A stretch of DNA of 64,000 bases, taken from the NCBI RefSeq assembly GCF_019956415.1, contig NZ_JAHBDK010000032.1:1-64000 (forward strand). Direction: 5' to 3'. Positions 56,056-63,321 of the stretch are shown in pieces. The stretch's first letter is position 1. The number at the start of each line of letters is the position of its first letter. Source of the DNA: Pseudomonas sp. GL-B-19. GTDB lineage: Bacteria; Pseudomonadota; Gammaproteobacteria; Pseudomonadales; Pseudomonadaceae. Both the position numbers and the translations under genes were made by a program. The notes below the pieces were generated by a model. It was not told the origin of the DNA. It saw only the letters and a list, made by a program, of their open reading frames with translations, and ran no database searches.

Positions 56056-56532
56056 TTAGTGATGTTTGTTTTTATGTTTGTGATTGTGCTTGTGACCACC
56101 ACCGGAATGGGAGCTGCCATGATCATTGTCGTCGTTGCCCAGGTTGTTGCCGACGCCACCACCCGCTGCACCACCAAGACCAGCACCAATGGTCGCACCC
56201 GTTGAGCCGCCGAGACTGTTGCCAATCACCGAGCCGCCTGCCGCCCCTAAGCCACCGCCAATTGCCGCTTCATTGCGACTGCCCTTATTTGCCCCGACTG
56301 CGCTCCCTGCCGCACCGCCGACACCGGCGCCAATGGCTGCGCCCGTGCTGCCGCCCAATTGTCCGCCGACGACATTACCCAGCGCACCACCCAGACCGCC
56401 GCCTACTGCTGCGGTGCCGTCGTTGGCTGCCATTGCTCCTTGAGCCATCAACAGTCCAACCACAAACGCGGAAAGCGCCAAACGTCGAGCACTTACGCTT
56501 CTAGTCTTTTTGCCGTTATTAACCGGTGTCAT
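56056..56532 (-). CDS. Secreted glycine-zipper protein with His-rich tail
   Basis: A 158-residue protein with a signal peptide ending AMA|AND, then repeated glycine-zipper segments (GGGLGGALGNVVGGQLGG, GAAIGAGVGGAAGSAVG, GGGLGAAGGSVIGNSLGG). GxxxG/GxxxA repeats of this kind can insert in or pack on membranes. The last 20 residues are rich in His, Lys and Gly (HKHNHKHKNKHH), a possible metal-binding tail. Paralog of the next gene. CGAGG lies 8 nt before the ATG. Confidence 0.82.
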   Translation of the reverse strand: MTPVNNGKKTRSVSARRLALSAFVVGLLMAQGAMAANDGTAAVGGGLGGALGNVVGGQLGGSTGAAIGAGVGGAAGSAVGANKGSRNEAAIGGGLGAAGGSVIGNSLGGSTGATIGAGLGGAAGGGVGNNLGNDDNDHGSSHSGGGHKHNHKHKNKHH

Positions 56533-56596
56533 AGGACGCCTCGTATTCTTCTGGGGTATATGGGCTTTGAGACTATGTTTAAAGAATCGTTCATAA

Positions 56597-56621
56597 AAGA
56601 AAAACCCGGCATTTAGCCGGG
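56597..56621 (-). terminator. Intrinsic terminator after glycine-zipper gene 2
   Basis: CCCGGC/GCCGGG stem, followed on the minus strand by TTTTTCTTTT, 25 bp past the stop at 56646. Confidence 0.88.
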
Positions 56622-56645
56622 CTCTTCAATGCTGATCGATCAGGA

Positions 56646-57017
56646 TCAGTGACGCTTGTGACCTTTGCCCAGGTTGCTGCCTACGCCGCCGCCCAACGCA
56701 CCACCCAAACCTGCACCGATGGTGGAGCCGCTCTTGCCGCCCAGGCTGTGGCCGATCATCGAACCACCGGCTGCACCAACACCGCCACCAATGGCGGCTT
56801 CAGTACGGCGGCCTTTAGGCGCCGCAACAGCGCTGCCGGCTGCGCCCGCTACGCCAGCACCAATCGCTGCGCCGGTGCTGCCACCCATGCTCTGGCCGAC
56901 CACATTACCCAGCGCGCCACCAAGACCGCCACCGATCGCGGCGGTGCCATCACTGGCAGCCATCGCACCTTGAGCAACCAGAAGCCCAAGAACCAGAGCA
57001 GGCAGTGTTAAACGCAT
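56646..57017 (-). CDS. Secreted glycine-zipper protein (paralog)
   Basis: A 123-residue protein with signal peptide MRLTLPALVLGLLVAQGAMA followed by ASDGTAAIGGGLGGALG, nearly identical in layout to its neighbour at 56056. Zipper repeats run to the end (GAGLGGALGGGVGSNLGK), with a short basic tail KGHKRH instead of the long His-rich one. The start is placed at the second in-frame Met because the first 31 residues of the longer frame do not match the paralog. Confidence 0.82.
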   Translation of the reverse strand: MRLTLPALVLGLLVAQGAMAASDGTAAIGGGLGGALGNVVGQSMGGSTGAAIGAGVAGAAGSAVAAPKGRRTEAAIGGGVGAAGGSMIGHSLGGKSGSTIGAGLGGALGGGVGSNLGKGHKRH

Positions 57018-57156
57018 GACGAAAACCTCAAAAATAGGGGAAAAAAGAAAGCCGGGGATTGAATGCTGTAACGCAGTAAACGTCCACAAAAAATCATCCG
57101 CACTTCGCAATTAGCGACGGTTGGACAGCTTTTATGGAAAAGGTTTTATGACAGGC

Positions 57157-57183
57157 GAAAAAAAGCCCGCTGGGGAACGGGCT
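57157..57183 (-). terminator. Orphan intrinsic terminator
   Basis: AGCCCG/CGGGCT stem, followed on the minus strand by seven T residues. Confidence 0.8.
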
Positions 57184-57305
57184 AGGGTACAGCTTTCTAA
57201 CGGATGGTTTGAGCCTACGGACGAGCTTGTGAAAAGTCTGTGAAAAATAAAGGGAACGTCATGACCGAGCGACTGAGGTCCGGTTTTGAATCGATACTGC
57301 GAAAA

Positions 57306-57331
57306 TGAAAACCCCGCTCGAATACGGGGTC
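57306..57331 (-). terminator. Terminator after the CVNCG small gene
   Basis: ACCCCG/CGGGGT stem with TTTT on the minus strand, 15 bp past the stop at 57346. Confidence 0.75.
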
Positions 57332-57345
57332 TGTCCGGTTAACAG

Positions 57346-57534
57346 TTATTTCCTGGAAGGCGCCGCCACTCTTGGCAGAAATTTCGCCTTTGGGCCTCTG
57401 GGCGTCGTCGATTTCACTTTGCTGATCTGGACCGGGTCTTCCCCAAAGCCCGCCACATACTCTGTCTGGCCACAATTAACGCAATTGTTGATCGGAAATT
57501 CAGCCCCGTCGTCTTCGATATACGGATCAGCCAT
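57346..57534 (-). CDS. Small protein with CxxC motif, unknown
   Basis: A 62-residue protein beginning MADPYIEDDGAEFPINNC, with CVNCG as the only cysteine pair and a basic C-terminus (KAKFLPRVAAPSRK). A GAGGGG ribosome site precedes the ATG. An upstream in-frame ATG would add 36 residues of lower plausibility. The CxxC could be half of a zinc site. Not recognised. Confidence 0.6.
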   Translation of the reverse strand: MADPYIEDDGAEFPINNCVNCGQTEYVAGFGEDPVQISKVKSTTPRGPKAKFLPRVAAPSRK

Positions 57535-57710
57535 ACCTCTTCCCCTCTCAAAAGGGTCGACACCGGCAAAGCCCTTTGCCTGAAAAATATCGACCGCCAA
57601 GGTTTTTGAGACTAGCCGGTCACTACCGGACTTGTAATTCATATTTCCGCACGCCCGACGAGTGGCCCGCGTTGCACCCTACAACTCGACGCGTGATTAA
57701 ACCGAATGAA

Positions 57711-58031
57711 TCACCTCAGTTTGACCGCTGTCCCTGTCACAAAAACCACCACCATCCCACCCTTGCCGGCCGGCATGCTGATCTCAAAATCGAGCCCCAC
57801 CACCGCGTCTGCCTGAAGCGCCCGCGCCCGTTCCTTGATCTCGTCAGTCGCTTGAATCCGCGCCTCCTTCAATGCACGCTCCAATGTCTGAGAACGCCCC
57901 CCAAAAATATCCCGCATTCCGGCGAACACGTCACGGATAACGTTAATGCCCTGCACTGACTCTGCACTGACAATGTCCAGATAAGCGGTAATTTGGCGGC
58001 CTTCGATGGCGTGGGTTGTGGTGGTGATCAT
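57711..58031 (-). CDS. YbjQ/UPF0145 family protein
   Basis: A 106-residue conserved protein. The segments VSAESVQGINVIRDVFAGMRDIFGGRS and ALQADAVVGLDFE are characteristic of the YbjQ family, which forms pentameric beta-rich assemblies of unknown function. GGAAG is just upstream of the ATG. It is 27 bp downstream of the serine hydrolase gene on the same strand. Confidence 0.92.
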   Translation of the reverse strand: MITTTTHAIEGRQITAYLDIVSAESVQGINVIRDVFAGMRDIFGGRSQTLERALKEARIQATDEIKERARALQADAVVGLDFEISMPAGKGGMVVVFVTGTAVKLR

Positions 58032-58058
58032 GGGGATTCCTTCTTCATAAACAGTGGA

Positions 58059-59387
58059 TCAAGGCAACTTGGACAAGTAAGCAGCCAACGCATCAAACGC
58101 CGGCAACGTCACCGGATCATTCGCCGAATTACTCGCAATCGGGTGCGAGGCGTAGCGAACAATCACCATCTCGGCTTTCGGATCGACATAGATGCGCTGA
58201 CCATGAACGCCACGCGCCATGAATGCCCCACCCTCCTTGTCCGTCACCCACCACATCGAGCGGTAACTCCAGCCCTTCAACAAGTCATAACCGGCCTTGG
58301 CAAAAACCTGTTTGTCGCCGCCACGGCGGATGTCATCCACGACGGCTTTGGGCACGATCTGCTGGCCGTTGAACCGACCATCATTGCGCAGCATCTCGCC
58401 AAACCGGGCGAGGTCACGCAAGCCAGTGTTCAAGCCACCGCCAGCAAACGGCGTCCCGATGGAGTCCACCGTGAAATAGGCATCCTGCTCGGCGCCCAAG
58501 CGACTCCAGATGCGCTCCGACAATAACTGCGCAACATTACGGCCGGTCGTTCGAGCGATGATCCAGCCCAAGACGTCAGTGTTGACGGTCTTGTAGCCAA
58601 ACGCGCTGCCGTGTTCACCTTGCAGTTGAACGGTCTGCAAAAACTCGTAGTAACTTCGCGGCCCGGTGTAGTCCTTTGGCTTGGGCAATGGGCTACCAGC
58701 CTTTGCGTGTGCCCAGACTTCGGCATTCGGGTCGGCATAGTCTTCGCTGTATTTGAGCGCGGTTGTCATATCGAGGACCTGACGCACCGTAGCGCTGCCG
58801 AACGCAGAAGCCGCCAGCTCTGGAACGTAATCGACGACAGGCTTGTTCGCATCGATCCGCCCTTCAGCCACCAACATCGCGCCGAGCGTGCCGACCACAG
58901 ATTTGGTCACCGACATCGCCGCGTGCTGACCTTCGGGTTTCAGTACGCCGAAGTAGCGCTCATAAACAACCTTGCCCCTGTGCATCACCACAATCCCATC
59001 CGTGTAAGTCGCCGCAAGGGATTGATCCCAAGTCATCGACTGCGTTGCGCCGAGCGGTGTGAAGCTGAGGGCGCCGATATCGTTGAGAAGCGCGGAAACC
59101 AGCGGCACCGGGTCGCCCAGGCCTCGTGAAACGTTGATCGTCGGCATGAGCTGCCGGAAGTTCGAGACACTCCAGCGCATCGCCGGAAATTGGAAATAGC
59201 TGCCATCTTCGAAGCGCACGGTGCGATCGGCAGGAGGAGGCGAGCCGACCATCCAGCCGAGTTTTGCGGGGTCGCTGGCTTCGGCGTCGGGGAATGGTGT
59301 TGCGGTGACGAGTGATGACAGGGCACACACCAACACCGCAGTGATGGACATGACATTGCGACGGTGAGCAACGCGAGGGGGGGACAT
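58059..59387 (-). CDS. Secreted serine hydrolase (beta-lactamase/esterase fold)
   Basis: A 442-residue class C beta-lactamase-related protein. A signal peptide (SITAVLVCALSSLVTATP, after a basic start) leads to the catalytic SxxK motif in MSVTKSVVGT (about residue 156). GYKTVNTDVLGW supplies the Tyr-containing motif, and VHGQRIYVD fits the third motif region. Closest in style to 6-aminohexanoate-dimer hydrolases and esterases, not to antibiotic-resistance enzymes. An internal Met 12 codons later is an alternative start. Likely periplasmic; substrate unknown. Confidence 0.88.
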   Translation of the reverse strand: MSPPRVAHRRNVMSITAVLVCALSSLVTATPFPDAEASDPAKLGWMVGSPPPADRTVRFEDGSYFQFPAMRWSVSNFRQLMPTINVSRGLGDPVPLVSALLNDIGALSFTPLGATQSMTWDQSLAATYTDGIVVMHRGKVVYERYFGVLKPEGQHAAMSVTKSVVGTLGAMLVAEGRIDANKPVVDYVPELAASAFGSATVRQVLDMTTALKYSEDYADPNAEVWAHAKAGSPLPKPKDYTGPRSYYEFLQTVQLQGEHGSAFGYKTVNTDVLGWIIARTTGRNVAQLLSERIWSRLGAEQDAYFTVDSIGTPFAGGGLNTGLRDLARFGEMLRNDGRFNGQQIVPKAVVDDIRRGGDKQVFAKAGYDLLKGWSYRSMWWVTDKEGGAFMARGVHGQRIYVDPKAEMVIVRYASHPIASNSANDPVTLPAFDALAAYLSKLP

Positions 59388-59498
59388 GGTGTCGATTCCG
59401 TTCGAGGGGTCCGGCAGTCTAACAGGTGGGTGGCGAGGCTGAAGATCGGGCTTTTCAAGGAACTGAAGAGGTCGTACCGGATGGGAAAAAATCAGGCG

Positions 59499-59702
59499 CT
59501 AAAGAAGTTTAATCAACACCGCAGTGACGGTTGCTACCGTACCAATCATCCCAATGGCTATCGCCACCGGATACCAAAAGGTTTCACGGGTCATCTTGCC
59601 CGCCTCGGCACTCAGCTTGCCCGCTTCAGCATTCAGCTTGCGCTGCTCAGCGAGCAATTTGATGATCTCTACGTGGACCTTTTCGAGTTCGGCCTGTTTC
59701 AT
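59499..59702 (-). CDS. Small membrane protein with coiled-coil start
   Basis: A 67-residue protein: a charged helix with Leu/Ala/Glu repeats (KQAELEKVHVEIIKLLAEQ, then KLNAEAGKLSAEAGK, two similar heptad-like units) followed by one membrane helix (YPVAIAIGMIGTVATVTAVLI). The ATG with AGGA 7 nt upstream is chosen; in-frame ATGs two and five codons upstream are possible. This type of short protein is widespread in Pseudomonas. Function unknown. Confidence 0.7.
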   Translation of the reverse strand: MKQAELEKVHVEIIKLLAEQRKLNAEAGKLSAEAGKMTRETFWYPVAIAIGMIGTVATVTAVLIKLL

Positions 59703-59721
59703 AGTCATTTCCTGCATAACT

Positions 59722-59829
59722 CGCGTAGGCGTCGATGACGCGAACCAGATGGTCATCGGGAATGAGTTCGTCCAACGACACTGGAAACAGTGCGCTCTGG
59801 GAGCGGTTTTCACCTTGGATAAATCGCAT
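59722..59829 (-). pseudogene. IS1182-type transposase N-terminal remnant
   Basis: 36 residues beginning MRFIQGENRSQSALFP and ending VRVIDAYA match, from memory, the start of IS1182-family transposases. After DAYA the frame runs into unrelated sequence. No inverted repeats were found. Confidence 0.65.
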
Positions 59830-59876
59830 AAAAAAGATGCCCGTATATTGCGATACCTGAGCCATCAATGAGCCGA

Positions 59877-60032
59877 ATGAGTTTTTCCAACTTCGAATAC
59901 ACCGGTAAGCGCAAGCAGACCGCCGTGAACGGTTCCTGGCCGAGATGGATCAGTTCGTGCCTTGGAGCGACTTGCTGGCGTTGATCGAGCCGTATTACCC
60001 AAAGGCCGGCGGTGGCCGCAAACCGTATACGT
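59877..60032 (+). pseudogene. IS5-type transposase N-terminal remnant, frameshifted
   Basis: The reading starts MSFSNFEYTGKRKQT. One base is missing after this, and in the next frame it resumes as RRERFLAEMDQFVPWSDLL to GGGRKPY, the usual start of IS5-family transposases. Similarity fades after about 60032. It lies head-to-head with the IS1182-type remnant, 47 bp apart. Confidence 0.65.
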
Positions 60033-60192
60033 TGTTGTTTTGGCGTTATTTGCACGGCACTCCGTATGCCGCGATTCAACGCAATTGGGTGGATACCCCT
60101 CCTTAAGAGGGGGGCGGTGTGAGCACAGCCTGTTCACGATGCTCTTAATGCACCGTGTAAGTCCTTCCACCGCCCAACAGAGAACAACAAGC

Positions 60193-60669
60193 ATGTTTTA
60201 TGAAAACATCGATACCTCCTCCATCAACGACGAGGACCTACCGTGGGTTCCGTTCGCACCTTACAGCGATGAAGTCTTCATCAAATACATCAAATGCGAC
60301 CCGGTTCGCGGGGAAACCATCACCCTGCTCAAGGCCCCGGCCGGGTCTGCTCTGCCCAAGCACTATCACTCCGGCACGGTCATCGTTTACACCGTCAAGG
60401 GTGGCTGGAAATACCTGGAGCACGACTGGATCTCGACACAGGGCGGCGTGGTGTTCGAAACCGCAGGTTCCAGCCATACGCCTATCGCGCTGACTGAATA
60501 TGGCGATGAACTGATCACCTTGAACATCACCCAGGGCGACCTGCTGTATTACGACGATAACAACAACGTCGTTGCCGTCGAGAACTGGAAATCCAGCGTG
60601 GATCGTTACCTGGCGTTCTGCAAAGCCAATGATATCGAGCCCAAAGACATCACCAGCTTTGCGGTCTGA
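60193..60669 (+). CDS. Cupin dioxygenase-like protein (2,4'-dihydroxyacetophenone dioxygenase family)
   Basis: A 158-residue single-domain cupin starting MFYENIDTSSIND. The metal-binding motif is KHYHSGTVIVYTVKGGW (His, His, with Glu following at KYLEHDW) and the second motif is GSSHTPIAL. From memory it resembles 2,4'-dihydroxyacetophenone dioxygenases and ChrR-type cupins; the substrate is not certain. It lies between the transposase scar and the sulfatase. A longer in-frame reading upstream runs through the IS remnant and is rejected. Confidence 0.82.
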   Translation: MFYENIDTSSINDEDLPWVPFAPYSDEVFIKYIKCDPVRGETITLLKAPAGSALPKHYHSGTVIVYTVKGGWKYLEHDWISTQGGVVFETAGSSHTPIALTEYGDELITLNITQGDLLYYDDNNNVVAVENWKSSVDRYLAFCKANDIEPKDITSFAV

Positions 60670-60687
60670 CCAGCCCTCGAATCTCTC

Positions 60688-60714
60688 AGCCGTCCGGTGT
60701 TCGACCGGGCGGCT
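60688..60714 (+). terminator. Possible terminator after the cupin gene
   Basis: AGCCGTCCGG/CCGGGCGGCT stem with a 7-nt loop, 20 bp after the stop. No T-run, so activity is uncertain. Confidence 0.4.
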
Positions 60715-60748
60715 GCGCCGTTGTAATGAATAAAAAACGGAGACACCC

Positions 60749-63112
60749 ATGTCCCAGAAGCTGCAACCCGCCGGACGTTTCACCCTGAAACTCTGCGCAC
60801 TGTTGGCCAGCTCGGTCGCATCCGCACAAGACTCACTGCCCTTCCCGCCGACGCCCTCGGCCAGTGACGCCAAACCGACGCTGCAAGAATCAAAGCACCA
60901 GAAACGTCAGCATCAATCTCACCTTCCTGCCGAGGCCCCCAATATTCTGGTGATCATGCTTGATGACGCCGGCTTCGCGCAGTCCGACACCGTCGGCGGC
61001 GCAGTCCATACGCCGACTCTGAGCCGAGTCGCCGACAGCGGTGTGCGCTACAACGCTTTTCATACCGCAGCCATCAGCTCCGCTACTCGCGCCGCATTGC
61101 TTACCGGACGCAACCATCACCGAGTTGGCAACGGCGTCATCGCAGAGCTGGCCACCGACTGGGAAGGCTACACCGGCAAGATACCCAAAAGCTCGGCGAC
61201 CATGGCCGAGGTGCTCAAGCAATATGGCTATAGCACCGCCGCATTCGGCAAATGGCATAACACACCACCCATGGACACCACGGCGGCCGGTCCTTTCGAT
61301 ACTTGGCCGACGGCCTACGGTTTTGAACACTTCTACGGTTTCATGGCCGGCGAAACCTCTCAGTACGAACCGCGTCTGTACCGCGACACAACGCCAATCG
61401 AACCGGTGCGAGACCCGAAATATCACCTCAGCGAAGATCTCGCCAATCAGGCCGTAAACTGGCTGCAAGACCATCAGACCTACGCGCCAGCAAAACCGTT
61501 TTTCATGTATTGGACACCGGGTGCCGTACATGGCCCGCACCAAGTGAATGCGCAATGGGCCGATAAATACAAAGGCAAGTTCGACGGTGGTTGGGACGCC
61601 TATCGTGAGCAGACGTTTGCTCGCCAGAAAGCTCTGGGCTTTATCCCGCAGGACGCCGTCCTTACGCCGCGCCCGGCGGAACTCCCAGCCTGGGACAGCT
61701 TGTCTTCCGAACAGAAACAGTATCAGGCACGGTTGATGGAGGTGTATGCCGGCTTCCTGGAACATGCCGACACGCAGGCCGGCAAGATCCTCGACGAACT
61801 GGAGCGTGAAGGTAAGCTCGACAACACGCTGATCTTTTATGTGTTCAGCGACAACGGCGCTTCCTCCGAGGGGATGGAGGGCACGATAAATGAGTTGCTG
61901 GCCCAAAATGGGATTCCAGTCCCCAAAGAGCAGCAGTTGAAAGTCCTCAACGAGATGTATGGCGGCTTGTCCGCACTCGGCGGTCCTAAACTTGAAAGCA
62001 TGTACAACGCCGCGTGGGCCTGGGCAGGTTCAGGGCCATTCGTAGGCACTAAACTAGTCGCCGGCTACTTCGGCGGTACACGCACGCCGCTGGCCGTTTC
62101 CTGGCCGAAACAGATCAAGGCCGACGCCAGAGTTCGCGCACAATTCCACCATGTCAACGACATTGCCCCTACTGTCTACGACGTGCTGTCGATCACGCCA
62201 CCCAAAGAGGTTAACGGTATCGCTCAGGACCCAATGGATGGAGTCAGCCTGCGCTACACCTTCAACGACGCTCAGGTGAAGTCGAAAAAACCGGCGCAAT
62301 ACTTCGAAGTCTTAGGCAGTCGCGGCATCTACAAGGATGGCTGGATGGCCTCGGTTTTTGGCCCGCGCAAACCCTGGGTGCAAGGCTTTGCGCAGTTCAT
62401 GGGCTGGAATCCGGCGAATGATCAATGGTCGCTCTACAACCTGCAAAACGACTACTCCCAGGCCAACGATGTAGCCGCGAGTCATCCGGAGAAACTTGCG
62501 GAGCTGAAGGCGGAGTTTGACGTGCAGGCCAAGGCGAATCATGTCTTTCCGATTGGTGCCGGTCTCTACCCCTTCCTCGATCCGACTGCACGAATCTCTA
62601 GCAGCCAACGCGAATGGCATTTCAGTGATCGCGTCCATCGCTTTCCGGAATTCGCTGCCCCCAACCTGCGCAATCAGAACAGCAAAGTTGTCGTCGACGC
62701 CGACGTTCCAGCTAACGCCACCGGTGTGTTGTATGCCTTGGGCGGTATCGGTGGTGGGGTCAGCCTGTACATGGATGACGGCTTCCTGATCTACGAGTAC
62801 AACGCGCTGGCTATCTCTCGAGTCAAACTGCGTTCGGCCGAACGAGTACCCGCAGGCAAAGTCAGTATCGAAGTGCTGACGACCATGTCGTCAGCCAAGC
62901 CCGGAGCGCCGGCCAGTCTGAGCCTGCGACTTGACGGGCAGGAAGCCGCTAAAGGGGTGACGCCGTTTACTCCGGCACTGACGTTCACCGCCAGCGAAAC
63001 CTTCGACGTGGCTGAAGACCTAGGTTCCCCCGTCACCCTGGACTATTTCGAGCGTGCGCGCTTCGCATTCAATGGCAAGGTCAAGGATGTACACGTGACG
63101 TATTTGCCTTGA
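60749..63112 (+). CDS. Serine-type arylsulfatase, exported
   Basis: A 787-residue sulfatase with an N-terminal signal-like segment (LKLCALLASSVASAQ). The metal site ILVIMLDDAGFAQSD and the modification motif S110-x-A-x-R114 (ISSATRAALLTGR) are visible. Serine in place of the usual cysteine means the formylglycine must be made by a radical-SAM maturase, not by FGE. Such a maturase begins 210 bp downstream. A second metal-site region is YVFSDNGASSEG. The C-terminal about 150 residues form a separate beta-rich domain. GGAGA precedes the ATG. Confidence 0.9.
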   Translation: MSQKLQPAGRFTLKLCALLASSVASAQDSLPFPPTPSASDAKPTLQESKHQKRQHQSHLPAEAPNILVIMLDDAGFAQSDTVGGAVHTPTLSRVADSGVRYNAFHTAAISSATRAALLTGRNHHRVGNGVIAELATDWEGYTGKIPKSSATMAEVLKQYGYSTAAFGKWHNTPPMDTTAAGPFDTWPTAYGFEHFYGFMAGETSQYEPRLYRDTTPIEPVRDPKYHLSEDLANQAVNWLQDHQTYAPAKPFFMYWTPGAVHGPHQVNAQWADKYKGKFDGGWDAYREQTFARQKALGFIPQDAVLTPRPAELPAWDSLSSEQKQYQARLMEVYAGFLEHADTQAGKILDELEREGKLDNTLIFYVFSDNGASSEGMEGTINELLAQNGIPVPKEQQLKVLNEMYGGLSALGGPKLESMYNAAWAWAGSGPFVGTKLVAGYFGGTRTPLAVSWPKQIKADARVRAQFHHVNDIAPTVYDVLSITPPKEVNGIAQDPMDGVSLRYTFNDAQVKSKKPAQYFEVLGSRGIYKDGWMASVFGPRKPWVQGFAQFMGWNPANDQWSLYNLQNDYSQANDVAASHPEKLAELKAEFDVQAKANHVFPIGAGLYPFLDPTARISSSQREWHFSDRVHRFPEFAAPNLRNQNSKVVVDADVPANATGVLYALGGIGGGVSLYMDDGFLIYEYNALAISRVKLRSAERVPAGKVSIEVLTTMSSAKPGAPASLSLRLDGQEAAKGVTPFTPALTFTASETFDVAEDLGSPVTLDYFERARFAFNGKVKDVHVTYLP

Positions 63113-63120
63113 CACTCAAT

Positions 63121-63142
63121 GCCGCCCGGATAACCGGGCGGC
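63121..63142 (+). terminator. Stem-loop after the sulfatase
   Basis: GCCGCCCGG-ATAA-CCGGGCGGC perfect 9-bp stem, 8 bp after the stop; the T-run is weak (AACTT). Confidence 0.5.
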
Positions 63143-63174
63143 AACTTGCAGCAGCGAGTTTGGCTACGTGAACT

Positions 63175-63200
63175 ATGAGGTCGATGAGGTCGATGAGGTC
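63175..63200. repeat. Short 9-bp tandem repeat
   Basis: ATGAGGTCG repeated 2.9 times in the gap between the sulfatase and its maturase. Non-coding as far as seen. Confidence 0.9.
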
Positions 63201-63321
63201 AAATTAACTCGGACCATCGCTTCCCCCCAATCATGGGGGGCGGCCAACGCTGGTTCACCCCCTAGCCTCTGGTGTTGAAACCGCAGCTATCCGCCGAGCG
63301 GTCCGAACGCAGCCTGCCCCC

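Larger units (their letters stand above)
57018..57345. other. Intergenic region with two minus-strand terminators
   Basis: No protein gene is convincing here. A strong minus-strand terminator at 57157-57183 has no gene ending at it, while the gene at 57346 already has its own hairpin at 57306-57331. The 120 bp between could encode a short RNA, or the pair may be a double terminator. Confidence 0.4.

Noticed and set aside
55604..56059. Polyserine plus-strand frame across the 9-bp repeat
   Set aside because: It exists only because the repeat is open on both strands. The minus-strand gene has a ribosome site and fits its neighbours.
57215..57475. 86-codon minus-strand frame overlapping the CxxC gene
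   Set aside because: It runs through the 57306 terminator and has no good ribosome site or family match.
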